From: Paenibacillus luteus
Lineage (GTDB): Bacteria; Bacillota; Bacilli; Paenibacillales; Paenibacillaceae
Reading direction: 5' to 3'
Length of the DNA stretch: 64,000 nt
Assembly: GCF_006542765.1 (NCBI RefSeq)
Contig: NZ_SKCD01000022.1
Span: 496,001 to 560,000 of the forward strand
Positions within the stretch are counted from its first letter, which is position 1. Each line of letters starts with the position of its first letter. A program made the translations under genes and the position numbers. Of this stretch, positions 45,739 through 54,865 are shown piece by piece. Below the pieces are notes generated by a model that worked only from the letters and a program-made list of their open reading frames with translations, ran no database searches and was not told where the DNA came from.

Positions 45739-45752
45739 TGAAAGCGGTATCA
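45739..45752. promoter_or_regulatory. CcpA cre box, perfect match
   Basis: TGAAAGCGGTATCA matches every position of TGWAANCGNTNWCA. It sits 51-64 bases upstream of the binding-protein start, within the probable promoter, predicting direct repression of the importer by glucose. Confidence 0.75.
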
Positions 45753-45829
45753 ACCTTGAGTTAATTTTACGAATCTTCCCAAATTTAGTACAGAGATTAT
45801 TCTCGGACCAGCAGTAAAATTATCGGCAA

Positions 45830-45875
45830 AAAAATAGACGTTAGAGGCAAAGTTTTCACTTTTCCCCTAACGTCT
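45830..45875 (-). terminator. Terminator after the YesN-like response regulator
   Basis: AGACGTTAG and CTAACGTCT arms with paired inner bases, and seven T after the stem on the minus strand. It separates the regulator genes from the importer operon. Confidence 0.85.
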
Positions 45876-45890
45876 GCAATGAAGTATAGG

Positions 45891-47498
45891 CTATCGGATT
45901 TGATTCACATATTTGCTAGGCGTGATTCCCATATATTTTTTGAAGCATTTGCTGAAATAGTTGGCGTCCGCATATCCCACCTGGTTCGATACGTTTTGGA
46001 TAACCTTCTCTCCCTGATCAAAAAGCTCTTTTGCTTTAATCATCCGTATTTCGGTCAGGTAGTCATTGATCGTAAGGGTCGTTTCTTTCTTAAATACGAA
46101 GCAAAGATGATTGTAATTCATATGAACGCTCTTGGCGATATCTTCGATTCGCAGTTCTTCGTTGCCGTAATGCCTCAAAATATACGATTTGACCTCCTCG
46201 ATAACTTTGACGGCTCTATTGGGTTTGCGACTATGCACATGATCCATGGCCTTTAAAATTAAAGCACGTATCCAGTCCTCCAACTCATTGAAGGTTTTCA
46301 ACCGCTGAACATGTTGGATCATATCGGGTTGTGTCGTATTTCGGAAGACATCTTCAAAGCTTTGCGACGTTTCGGCCAAAAACTCCAGGCATGTGGATAC
46401 AATTTCGATTCCGGCGAGAAGCAGCATTTCCATAGACGCTTTTTGGACGCGAGTATCATGAAAAAAACGCGAGAGCCATTCTTCCGTCTCGGATATGTTC
46501 CCGATTCGCATGAACATCAGCAAGCCGCTTCTTTTTTCCACCGAGAACAATCCGACCTTCATCCCGGTTTCCGCAATCAAGGAATGTGCGAACACCTTGT
46601 TGCCACCCCATACAAACCGTTGCTTCAAGGCGATTAATGCTTCCTTATATGAAACCGAAATAGACTCAACCGTTTCGCAGCCGTTCCCTAAGCCGATCGT
46701 TACCGTACAGGCTAAATCGTTTTCTACGTTCCATCGAATCCGTTTGCAAATCGTTTCCAGCTTGTTGAAGGCACCGTCAGGAGATCCTATGATCAGAACC
46801 AGACGAGCATCATAATCATGACAGCTGACACACTGAAAAGCGCTTTGCAAATCATTTTGGGCGATTTCCTGTACCTTGGCTTTGCGAATTAGCATATCCT
46901 CCTCATGATTCCTCTCATCGCTTGAATCCAGGTCGACGACGATCGCCAGGTAATGCAACCCTTCCAACTTTATCCCCAAATCATTTAATCGATCCCGTTC
47001 GGTACTGGATCTAGAGATAACGTTGCCTTGCAGCCAACCGTTCAGCACTTGCTCCTTCATGACAGACAAGCCTTCACTCGCCTGTTTTCTTAAATCGTCC
47101 AATTCTAGCTTACCCAGACGCTCCGTTCGTATCAGTTCCTTTATATCTAGTAAAGAGCTTTGGAGCTCTTCTTCGTTAATAGGTTTCAGCACGTAATTAA
47201 AAACGCCTAATTGCACGGCCTGTCTGGCATATACGAATTCGCTATGGCCTGACAACACCAGAAATTTTGTTCTCCGGTCGCGCTCCTTGGCTTTGTGTAT
47301 AAACTCCAATCCATCCATAATTGGCATATTCATATCGACCAGCACGACATCAGGCTCTACCTCGGTCATCAGCTCCAACGCATCCGCCCCGTTTTTTGCT
47401 TCCCCCGCGATTTGAAAGCCCAACTCCCTCCATGGCAGCGAAATCTTCAAAGCTTGCCTGAAGTAATATTCATCATCGACGATAAGAACTTTGTACAT
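45891..47498 (-). CDS. Response regulator with AraC-type output (YesN-like)
   Basis: 535 residues. The receiver domain (1-~120) has the acidic pocket IVDDE, phospho-acceptor Asp55 in VVLVDMNMPIMDG and the conserved Lys105 in YVLKPINEEE. A long middle region links to a C-terminal AraC double helix-turn-helix (IEDIAKSVHMNYNHLCFVFK; ANYFSKCFKKYMGITPSKYV). When phosphorylated by its partner kinase it should activate nearby sugar genes. AGGAGGA precedes the ATG. The kinase gene lies 75 bases upstream on the same strand. Confidence 0.93.
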   Translation of the reverse strand: MYKVLIVDDEYYFRQALKISLPWRELGFQIAGEAKNGADALELMTEVEPDVVLVDMNMPIMDGLEFIHKAKERDRRTKFLVLSGHSEFVYARQAVQLGVFNYVLKPINEEELQSSLLDIKELIRTERLGKLELDDLRKQASEGLSVMKEQVLNGWLQGNVISRSSTERDRLNDLGIKLEGLHYLAIVVDLDSSDERNHEEDMLIRKAKVQEIAQNDLQSAFQCVSCHDYDARLVLIIGSPDGAFNKLETICKRIRWNVENDLACTVTIGLGNGCETVESISVSYKEALIALKQRFVWGGNKVFAHSLIAETGMKVGLFSVEKRSGLLMFMRIGNISETEEWLSRFFHDTRVQKASMEMLLLAGIEIVSTCLEFLAETSQSFEDVFRNTTQPDMIQHVQRLKTFNELEDWIRALILKAMDHVHSRKPNRAVKVIEEVKSYILRHYGNEELRIEDIAKSVHMNYNHLCFVFKKETTLTINDYLTEIRMIKAKELFDQGEKVIQNVSNQVGYADANYFSKCFKKYMGITPSKYVNQIR

Positions 47499-47573
47499 GA
47501 TCTTTCCTCCTATTCTATTCCATCCTTAACTTGTGGATAATAGAAATGCCAGCCTCATGGATGCGAGCAGGAG

Positions 47574-49370
47574 CTAATGATGACGAAGAGGCAGTACAAT
47601 TATAATTTTTGTATAAACGCCGTATTCGCTTTCAACTTGCAGTCCGTATCTGTCCCCGTACAGCATTCGAATTCGATTAGAAACGCTTCTAATCCCAAAT
47701 CCGCCAGCTTCATCAAAAACGCTGGATCCTGTCATTATCGCAGTGGTTTGATTCTTGTGCATACCAGCGCCGTTATCGTAAATTTCAATTTCCACGTTGT
47801 TGCCGCTACGCCTTCCTGTAATGCGTATGATTCCTTTTTCCTTTTTGAGCTTCAATCCGTGATAAATAGCATTCTCCACGATAGGCTGCAGTGTTAACTT
47901 CGGTATCGAATAGGTCATAATTTCATTGTCAATTTCCATCGTATACTCCATATACTCCACATAACGCAGCTGCTGAATTTCCAAATAGCTTTCCGTCAAA
48001 CGCATCTCTTCACCTATCGATATGATATCGTTACCATTGCTTAACGAGATCTTATAGAAATTCGCCATGTATTGGGATGCCTGTATGGCTTGCTTCCCTA
48101 AGCCCAGCTTAATAAGCGAAATAATGGTTTCAACCGTATTGTACAAAAAATGAGGCTTCACTTGGGATTGCAGCAATTTAAATTCAATCTCGGCTTTTGT
48201 CCTTTGTTTCTCGACGTTTTCGGCCATAAGTGCCTCAATGCGATCCATTAAGTTATTGAAGCCCTCGCTTAAATATCCGATCTCATCTTTGGATTGGTAA
48301 GCGCTTCTGACTTGCATCTTTCCCGTCCGGATTTCTCTCATGGTCTTGGCAAGCTGGAAGATGGAACGAGTGATCGACCGGGACAATAGGAAGGACACAA
48401 TTAATGCGAGTAGCAAGCATGCTGCGCCGATCCCGAGAATCAATTGATTGATTTCTTTCCGATCCGAAGAAATTTCATTCACAGGGATAGCGCTTACAAT
48501 TGTCCATTTCAACGGTTCGAAGTGATGGGTAAATATCAACATTTCTTCACTTCCGCTGCCCTGGGTAAATGTTGTATCTTTACCATTCTCGGGAATGTTT
48601 ATGGAGACGGCTTCCTTGAAATCCCGGTATAACATAGCTTTATTCTGTGCGGAAATAATTCGGCCGGCGGAATCGACGATATAAAATTCGCCGCCCTTGG
48701 TTTTCCCTTCCTCGTAAATCGAGGCAATCGTCGTTTCTTTCACGTACAAAAAAATTCTGCCTATCGTTTTACCTGTATCTTTGTGAATGACCGTTTTGGA
48801 AACCGCAAATACGTTGTCTTCACCTTCATATATGAATCCAAACTTGATCAAGCCTGTCCAAGTAGGTAAATAGAAACGATCTTCCACTCCATAACCGTCG
48901 CCGAATATGCGCGACGCATAAGCGTTATCGGCAAACCCGACGTCCACCCAGTGATGATTCGAGGTGAGGATGCTTACCGCTTTAATTTTAGTGTTAGGCT
49001 CTACAATATTGCTAATCGTCTCTGAAAGGGTTTTTTTCATTGAAAGATTATTTAAACCTTCAACCGGCTTGCTTGCATAGAACTCATTATTTAATAATAA
49101 ATCGTTATAAAGCACGTTCTGCAATCGATAATCGCTGGCCAGAATTTTTGAATAATCTTCAATTGTAGATACCAAGGTTTGAAGGTTGTTTTTGATGAGC
49201 ACAAGTTCTCGAGATGAATTATTAATCTCTTTCTCAATAATGGCCTTCTGTGAAATCGTGTTGGCGAAGTACGACTGAGTGGAAATAAATACGACAATGA
49301 TTAATAAATTCGCTATGAATATTTTGTTTTTAATGGAAATCCCGCCTATATACTTCGAGAAACCTATCAT
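47574..49370 (-). CDS. Sensor histidine kinase (YesM-like)
   Basis: 598 residues. A membrane helix near the N-terminus (FIANLLIIVVFISTQSYFAN), an extracytoplasmic sensor of about 270 residues, and a second helix (LILGIGAACLLLALIVSFLL) are followed by a HAMP linker. Then comes the His-kinase region with phospho-acceptor histidine near residue 406 in QVKPHFLYNTVETIISL. The ATPase domain has LQPIVENAIYHGLK, EIYDNGAGM and GGFGIRSVSNRI. It signals to the response regulator downstream. The start MIGFSKYIGG is chosen because GGAAG lies 10 bases upstream; a longer frame to 49397 has no ribosome-binding site. Confidence 0.93.
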   Translation of the reverse strand: MIGFSKYIGGISIKNKIFIANLLIIVVFISTQSYFANTISQKAIIEKEINNSSRELVLIKNNLQTLVSTIEDYSKILASDYRLQNVLYNDLLLNNEFYASKPVEGLNNLSMKKTLSETISNIVEPNTKIKAVSILTSNHHWVDVGFADNAYASRIFGDGYGVEDRFYLPTWTGLIKFGFIYEGEDNVFAVSKTVIHKDTGKTIGRIFLYVKETTIASIYEEGKTKGGEFYIVDSAGRIISAQNKAMLYRDFKEAVSINIPENGKDTTFTQGSGSEEMLIFTHHFEPLKWTIVSAIPVNEISSDRKEINQLILGIGAACLLLALIVSFLLSRSITRSIFQLAKTMREIRTGKMQVRSAYQSKDEIGYLSEGFNNLMDRIEALMAENVEKQRTKAEIEFKLLQSQVKPHFLYNTVETIISLIKLGLGKQAIQASQYMANFYKISLSNGNDIISIGEEMRLTESYLEIQQLRYVEYMEYTMEIDNEIMTYSIPKLTLQPIVENAIYHGLKLKKEKGIIRITGRRSGNNVEIEIYDNGAGMHKNQTTAIMTGSSVFDEAGGFGIRSVSNRIRMLYGDRYGLQVESEYGVYTKIIIVLPLRHH

Positions 49371-49505
49371 AGCGCGATTACTTCCTTTCTCTTCCATACG
49401 TCAAAAATTTTGTGGGAACCCTGATTATGAGAGTAGGTTAATCTGAAGGGTGTGGAGAGAACGCCTTTATGTATAAGATATTTATGTGGGGGATTACTTT
49501 TAAGG

Positions 49506-49548
49506 ATAGCATAGGTTTAATAAGTGTCAATTACATTGCTTGCGCTTG
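49506..49548. mobile_element. Solo end of an IS30-type element
   Basis: ATAGCATAGGTTTAATAAGT and the following bases to GCTTGCGCTTG closely match the right end of the IS30-like element at 55938-55979. No transposase is attached, so it is a leftover. The gap 49371-49703 holds only this scar. Confidence 0.5.
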
Positions 49549-49703
49549 ACGGAATCCCAGACTAAAAGGTGCAGTTAGGTCCGCAGCATATGCAGGCATT
49601 TCTCCATAGAAAGTATTCTTTAAATCAAATACATTTGGTTTACTCTCTAAAAACTACTCTTTTCGGGAAACCAATCAAAACCGCGGCTATCATTCAAATC
49701 TAA

Positions 49704-49873
49704 GACATTTCATTCTCAATACAACGAGCCGCAAACGTTGCGAACTTCGTGCTTTTTCCCGTTTGGAAGCTCACGATCACTTTGATGAATTCAATCGCGC
49801 CGATGGAGATTAGATCCTCTAAATCTTCCCGGTATTGTCGAATTTCTTGACGTTGTAGACACAACCCAATGTA
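49704..49873 (-). pseudogene. Sigma-K fragment B (short, decayed)
   Basis: About 170 bases matching only the KKFDNTG-to-ARCIENE segment of the sigK copy at 61554-62069, with indels. Its 5' boundary and the flanking ACACAaccCAATGTA match those of the other copies. The rest of the gap to 50010 has no gene. Confidence 0.8.
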
Positions 49874-50010
49874 ATTAATTCATTACAGTCTCATCGCTAC
49901 CAGCGATAGGAATAGGTTAGGATTTAATATGTTGATGTAGAATAATTCCTTAAGGGCAATCTACGGAGCCAAAGACTAATAATACCCTCCAATAAATCCT
50001 TTACTGACGA

Positions 50011-50033
50011 AAAAACCCACCTCGACGGGTGGG
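50011..50033 (-). terminator. Terminator of the ECF sigma/anti-sigma operon
   Basis: CCCACC-CGTCGAGG-type short stem (minus CCCACCCGTCGAGGTGGG) followed by six T, about 37 bases after the anti-sigma stop. Confidence 0.8.
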
Positions 50034-50069
50034 CGTTCAATTCATTCACGATATACATGCATCAACTCA

Positions 50070-50762
50070 TTAAGGCTCCACCGATTCGGCTACCTTCATG
50101 GCCTCATCGCCCGAAATCGGACCGGACACGCCATACTGTATGCCGTCAACCACCCAGAACAGCTCCGTGAACTCCGCTTGCTCGAAAATTAAGCCGTCCG
50201 CTCCGCCCACTTTGGTCTGTGTGAACAGGTCCGTCGGGGATGCCGTCAGCATGCGACTCGCGCTGAAAGTCACCGTCTTATCACCCGAGCCGTATGTGAA
50301 GTTCAAATCTCTAAGCGGTTGGTCCTTCATTCCCACGCCGACGATCTCAGCCAGCTTGAAGCCTTCCGGGGCAATTTGAGGAACAAGCACACCGGAACCG
50401 AAAGCTGTTTTCGCTGCCTCCGTCGTTCCGAATGGAGTTGTAATCAATTGGGACAACTCCGAACCTGTGGCTCCTCCGTTTCCGGGCAGTACGATTCCCG
50501 ACGAATGATCCGTTGGCGTCGGTACTGCAGCGGGCTCTTGCAACATCGGCAATCCTGTCACTATGACGACTGCTGCGACCAACGCTGCCGCTCCTGCAAT
50601 CCAGGCTTTCGGAAGAACGAATCGGCGGCGGCTTCTCTGCTCCGCGGCGGCTTGTTTCCTGATCTTCTGTTTAACGCTATCGCTCAATTCCATTTTAGAG
50701 AACAACATATCATCCGACTCCTTTTGTAAATGTTGTCGTAAATTACGCTCTATGTCCGTCAT
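50070..50762 (-). CDS. Anti-sigma factor (single-pass membrane, DUF4367-like outer domain)
   Basis: 230 residues. The cytoplasmic N-terminus (MTDIERNLRQHLQKESDDML) should bind the sigma factor. One membrane helix (AWIAGAAALVAAVVIVTGL, about 53-71) is followed by an extracellular region with a Pro/Thr-rich linker and a DUF4367-like domain (LVPQIAPEGFKLAEIVGVGM). It likely keeps the ECF factor inactive until an outside signal acts. Its start overlaps the sigma gene by 20 bases, with GGAGGA just before the ATG, so the pair is translationally coupled. The signal is unknown. Confidence 0.85.
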   Translation of the reverse strand: MTDIERNLRQHLQKESDDMLFSKMELSDSVKQKIRKQAAAEQRSRRRFVLPKAWIAGAAALVAAVVIVTGLPMLQEPAAVPTPTDHSSGIVLPGNGGATGSELSQLITTPFGTTEAAKTAFGSGVLVPQIAPEGFKLAEIVGVGMKDQPLRDLNFTYGSGDKTVTFSASRMLTASPTDLFTQTKVGGADGLIFEQAEFTELFWVVDGIQYGVSGPISGDEAMKVAESVEP

Positions 50763-51306
50763 CGGTAATCTCCTCCTTGCGCATTTCCCGAGCCAACGCC
50801 TCGCGCGCCCGGTGCAGTCTGTTTCTCACCGTACCCTCGGGCGACGACGTCGCTTTAGCAATTTCCCGTGTGTCCAAGTCCAGATAATAATATAAATACA
50901 AAGCCTCCTGATACGGCAGAGGCAGACGCAGCATATGCCGCAAAATCTCGCTTTTCTGCAATCTTTTAAGCGCTTCTTCTTCCACGTTGAATGTCCGTCC
51001 CTGCTCCATCTTGCTTGGATCGGTTGGCTGTTCTGTAAACATCCGCACGCCCATCTTGTCCCGGCAAACGTTGATGGCGATCGTCGTCAACCAGGTTTTA
51101 ACCGAGCTATCTCCACGAAATGAGTTCCAGTTGCGATAAGCGCGAAGAAATACCTCCTGACTGATATCCTCGGCAAAATGCCGATCGCCAGTATAAAAAT
51201 AAGCGGTGCGCATGACCGTTGAGCCATAGCTATCCATCAGCTTCTCTAGAGCCTGAGAGGAATCTTTCGAGAAATTTTCCTTGTTATTCGAGCCGGCCGG
51301 CTTCAC
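50743..51306 (-). CDS. ECF-family RNA polymerase sigma factor
   Basis: 187 residues. Region 2 has LMDSYGSTVMRTAYFYTGDR and HFAEDISQEVFLRAYRNWNS; region 4 has YQEALYLYYYLDLDTREIAK and SSPEGTVRNRLHRAREALAR. It directs RNA polymerase to a small stress or envelope regulon and is held by the overlapping anti-sigma gene. The start is the GTG at 51304-51306, preceded by GGAGGTGAT. The genes it controls are not evident here. Confidence 0.9.
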   Translation of the reverse strand: MKPAGSNNKENFSKDSSQALEKLMDSYGSTVMRTAYFYTGDRHFAEDISQEVFLRAYRNWNSFRGDSSVKTWLTTIAINVCRDKMGVRMFTEQPTDPSKMEQGRTFNVEEEALKRLQKSEILRHMLRLPLPYQEALYLYYYLDLDTREIAKATSSPEGTVRNRLHRAREALAREMRKEEITDDGHRA

Positions 51307-51443
51307 TGAATTATCACCTCCACCTTATTAGACGGCCTGAGCGCATTTTTCGCTGCACTGCGTTTTAAATCTGACAGTCCATTAAAGATTTTGTGAATTT
51401 GAGCTTAAGTCCCCTTACTCCTTCTAACATGAAATCAAACGAT

Positions 51444-51484
51444 GAAAAGCCACATGAACAGTATGCCTGTTGATGTGGCTTTTC
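51444..51484. terminator. Hairpin terminator between the orphan gene and the ECF operon
   Basis: GAAAAGCCACAT and ATGTGGCTTTTC arms with an inner AACAG/CTGTT pairing. It ends the orphan gene transcript on the minus strand before the ECF operon. Confidence 0.75.
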
Positions 51485-51575
51485 GACTTCATCTTCGGTT
51501 TAAAAGTTACATCTCTTCATAAGATTACTTCATCCACAATCAATAGCTTATCCTCGTTTACCCTCACGATTCTTT

Positions 51576-52463
51576 TTACATATGTTTTTCCGCATAAAAA
51601 TGCCATATCCAATCAGATATAACATTATCATTATAATCCCTTAACATGTATGAATCCTCAAAACTTTCATTTTGTATTCCATGTAACTGAAGAATAGAGT
51701 CATAGTATATCGACATTTGTTCTGAACTCTGACTATCTTGAAGTAACCTATCGCTCATTTCTTTTTCATATATACCGTTTATATAAAGATAACTAACTAT
51801 TTCTAGTAAAGCATAACGCTCTCTCTCACCACAAAATTCAAATCGAAAGTCTTCCAAATTATAAATCATATTAGTAATATTTATATATATTGACTCGTCC
51901 ATCCCATATTTCAAGTATAATGCATATAAGAGGTATACTGAATCTGAATATGTGGAAATAACCATATCTTCAGGAGATTGCATAAGTAATACTTCCTTAT
52001 CTTTTTCAGGAGACGCCATTTTTTTTCGACCCATTCCAGTATTCTTTCTCAGATATGAATCCAGTAAATTGTTATTAGAAACATCTATTTTAAAATTCAA
52101 AAGCAAAATTTCCCTCTTTTTGTGCTTAATTTTTATATCATCCAATCCACATAATAAACTGAAAGGCTTACACTTAGATTTGTTAGCTTTAACATCGTCA
52201 TAATACACAAAATTATAGGCTTCACACTTATTAATGTGCAATTCGTTATCTGCATACTTGTTGTATTTCAGCAAACAAACACCCAATGACTTAGAATAAC
52301 TTAGCAATCTTCTGTTTTTTGAATTATTGACTTCCTTACGGATTTCCTCTGCAAGATATCCTTCAAGTTCAGCTAATTTTAATTGCGGAAGCCTTTCTTT
52401 TCGGATTGAATATTCCCTATGTTGCCCATTAGAATTTTCACTGTCCTCTATTCTGAAAAGCAT
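51576..52463 (-). CDS. Orphan protein of unknown function
   Basis: 295 residues that I do not recognise. It begins MLFRIEDSENSNGQHREYSI, is rich in Tyr, Asn, Lys and Ser, and has no signal peptide, membrane helix or nucleotide-binding motif. The segments LAELEGYLAEEIRKEVNNSK and YALLEIVSYLYINGIYEKEM look helical, with a beta-rich middle. GAGGGGGAAAT precedes the ATG; the frame to 52502 is less likely. It is much richer in AT than its neighbours and lies in a region scarred by IS remnants and sigK fragments, so acquisition by transfer is plausible. Confidence 0.6.
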   Translation of the reverse strand: MLFRIEDSENSNGQHREYSIRKERLPQLKLAELEGYLAEEIRKEVNNSKNRRLLSYSKSLGVCLLKYNKYADNELHINKCEAYNFVYYDDVKANKSKCKPFSLLCGLDDIKIKHKKREILLLNFKIDVSNNNLLDSYLRKNTGMGRKKMASPEKDKEVLLMQSPEDMVISTYSDSVYLLYALYLKYGMDESIYINITNMIYNLEDFRFEFCGERERYALLEIVSYLYINGIYEKEMSDRLLQDSQSSEQMSIYYDSILQLHGIQNESFEDSYMLRDYNDNVISDWIWHFYAEKHM

Positions 52464-52502
52464 ATTTCCCCCTCTGGATTTCCAATTACTATGACAATTC
52501 AC

Positions 52503-53072
52503 GTAATTCTTTCATCAATAAGTTAGTGCTATCACAGTAAAAATCATATCCCATTCCAGTCGCATCCTATTTATAACATTCTCCAATTATTTTAACAGAT
52601 TCCCCCCTTAATTAGTGCTATTTTACTTTAAAAATAGTAAGGAGACCTTGCACATGCATACGGCAAGAATCTCCTTCAATGTAAACTTGAGCAGTACTGT
52701 CACATCTCACTTCGAACCATCTATATTAGGTACTCTACCTGTGCGGAATGAGCAGTGTCAACGTAATTCATCGACGAGGGTTGCCCTGAAGCCGCTAGTT
52801 CACTGCCTTCAGGACACCCCTCTTACCGCTGATTTGATGTCACTCATTCGATCACTACGAGCTGATACAGCGTACGAATGAATTCGACCGCCGCTTGCGC
52901 TCATTTCGTGTACCCTTAAACCTACTTTTTCATTTGCTTCAGCCTGCTCAGAATAACCGTTACTGCTTCCACTAACGATTCTTCGCGCACTCCTCCTGTT
53001 TTATCGCCGCTTAAATCAAGCTTCTAATTGCCTGTATTATCATCCGTTCAATACTGTCGGTTATGCCCCATC
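52503..53072. other. Intergenic stretch without a recognisable gene
   Basis: About 570 bases. There are short frames on both strands (for example 52615-52881 plus) with no family-like motif and no ribosome-binding site of note. No tRNA, rRNA or known structured RNA was recognised. Confidence 0.5.
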
Positions 53073-53474
53073 TTACCTCAGTGAGGCATATTTGCTCGAT
53101 CGCATGAACTCGCGATGGGCTTCCTGAATCGAGTTCGTACGCATCAGCAGCTCCTCGGAACCACTCTGCTTCAGTTGCCCGGCAATCTGCATCAGCTTAA
53201 AAGTTTTGTAATAGTTCGCATCTGCTTTGCTACGACTATGCTGCAATGCGTCCTCATACGCTTCGCGTTCCATCGAGAGGCTCTTTGCTTGATCATATAG
53301 ACTCGGATCATATCGCTGTAAGTAGTCCATTTCGTCGGTGCGCAGCTTTTTGCCCAGCATGAGTATATTTCGAATAGATGCCAAATGCGACTGACCATTC
53401 GTCGCGCGTGCGTCCTTGAATTGCTGCATCGCTTTGAAATAATCACTGACCGGCTGCACAGATTTTACATTCAC
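53073..53474 (-). CDS. Small conserved-looking protein of unknown function
   Basis: 133 residues, highly charged and helical: MNVKSVQPVSDYFKAMQQFK, EREAYEDALQHSRSKADANY and QEAHREFMRSSKYASLR. No signal peptide, membrane segment or enzyme motif. The start is a GTG preceded by GGGGG 7 bases upstream. It sits just ahead of sigK fragment C in the motility-adjacent region; a link to flagellar or sporulation functions is only a guess. Confidence 0.55.
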   Translation of the reverse strand: MNVKSVQPVSDYFKAMQQFKDARATNGQSHLASIRNILMLGKKLRTDEMDYLQRYDPSLYDQAKSLSMEREAYEDALQHSRSKADANYYKTFKLMQIAGQLKQSGSEELLMRTNSIQEAHREFMRSSKYASLR

Positions 53475-53579
53475 GCCATTACCCCCTAATTACAAATGTC
53501 GTCACATGCAACGATGCCTTGGTCCAAATATCTGTATGCATCTACTATCTCCCATGACAGCTAACTCTTCTTCGTCAAA

Positions 53580-54473
53580 AACCTACAAATATTACTTCTA
53601 ATTTATCATGGTAGATTGAGTCGTATATGAAATGTAAAGAAATCTTTATGTTCGCGCTTGCAACACGCCATCGGCAACCAGCATATAGCCTGTCTCCTGT
53701 ATCCTAACATTTCTCTCCGAATTAGAGTGGTCCGTTTCGTGGACCAGCCCAACCATCAGATAAACCATACGCTGAACAATCATCACACTGATGGGGGCCC
53801 TTAGCCACCACAAACACAGAAGCCCGAATGCTAAATACACTCGGGCTTAAATATACAGATAAATGCGGTTCCAAACTACTACTTCCTTAAGAGCGACACA
53901 CAGCACTCTACATGTGTCGAGTATGTAACAGTAAAAACCCAAACGACATCTCTGCCATTTGGTTTCATTTATTGAAATAACATCTGGTTTCCCTATCACA
54001 AACAGTCAATAAAATCGGATGTTCTTTATGAGCTTAAACCAGTCTCAACGCTTCGCCTTATAAAACTCATGATAAAGTTTCATAAGCGGCCGATGACAAC
54101 TTCCTTCTCCCGATTATCGAGTATATCCAAATTTTTATATATTTTGCTCTTCTCAATCTTGAACTGCACCTTATCCACGATATCATCAGCCTCAGTACCG
54201 AAGATATCGATCTACGTAATCTCATTGCCTTCCTTATCCGTGCCAATCGGATCATGCAGCGATACGTCCTTGCGCGTCTTTTTCAAAGAACGCAGATGCA
54301 TAAGTATTTCGTTCTCAATACAGCCAGACGCGAACATCGCGAGCTTCGTGCCTTTCCCAGTCTGAAATCTCTCAATTGCTTTGTTTAATCCAATTGTGCC
54401 GATGGAGATCAAGTCCTCAAGATCCTCACCGGTATTGTCAAACTTTTTGACGTTGTGTACACAGCCTGATGTA
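53580..54473. repeat. Direct segmental repeat, copy 1 (with 61088-62083)
   Basis: About 900 bases matching the later copy across non-coding sequence and sigK. Shared landmarks: GCAACCAGCATATA, an AAGCCCGA/TCGGGCTT hairpin (53820-53849), the AAACCAAA-type terminator and CAGTCAATAAAATCGGATGT. Copy 1 lacks about 96 bases of the sigK helix-turn-helix. Frames within it, such as 53646-53840, are not conserved between the copies. Confidence 0.85.
54045..54473 (-). pseudogene. Sigma-K fragment C (deletion plus stop codons)
   Basis: It reads like the 3' part of sigK from KKFDNTG to the KAKR end, but region 4 has lost about 96 bases and in-frame stops break region 3. It is part of the 0.9-kb direct repeat. 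The 5' end and flank (ACACAgccTGATGTA) match the other copies. Confidence 0.85.
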
Positions 54474-54651
54474 AACCTATCACCAACAGACCTTTGCCAT
54501 CAATGGAAAGACTTTCCGATACCTTCTGATTAAAACCGCTGAAGTCTTGTCATGTCTAAGTTCTTGACGAAACAATTCAGATCTAATCGTATTACGTTTA
54601 ATGGTGGGATCTTGAATAACATTAAAAATCATTTTTACTGCTCTTTTCCTT

Positions 54652-54861
54652 TCACTTATCTTCTTTTTGGCTCTTTTTTCGATAAAGCAACAATTGGATT
54701 GTCATTGCTACCACAAAAACAATTATATATATCGGGAAGTTCTCTCTCATTTCAGAAAAGTTCGATTTAGCTCTTCCTGAAATAATTCCAAGTACAATCA
54801 AAATTACGAACCAAGAAATCATTGCAAATGCTGTTATTGTATTTATGAGCTTCTTGTGTTT
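54652..54861 (-). pseudogene. Small membrane protein truncated by the IS30 element
   Basis: The last ~69 codons of a frame reading HKKLINTITAFAMISWFVIL then a hydrophilic loop, a second helix (FPIYIIVFVVAMTIQLLLY) and a basic tail. The residues upstream of KHKK are translated from the IS end, so the true N-terminus was lost. Two membrane helices, function unknown. Confidence 0.5.
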
Positions 54862-54865
54862 GACG

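Noticed and set aside
21001..49873. A complete prophage or skin element between sigK fragments A and B
   Set aside because: The 28 kb between them holds metabolic, transport and defence genes but no integrase, terminase, capsid or tail genes.
52615..52881. 88-codon plus-strand frame
   Set aside because: Composition and codon use do not look coding, there is no convincing family match, and no clear neighbour relation.
53646..53840. 64-codon minus-strand frame in the repeat
   Set aside because: In the second copy of the repeat the same region is frameshifted and ends early, so the frame is not maintained.
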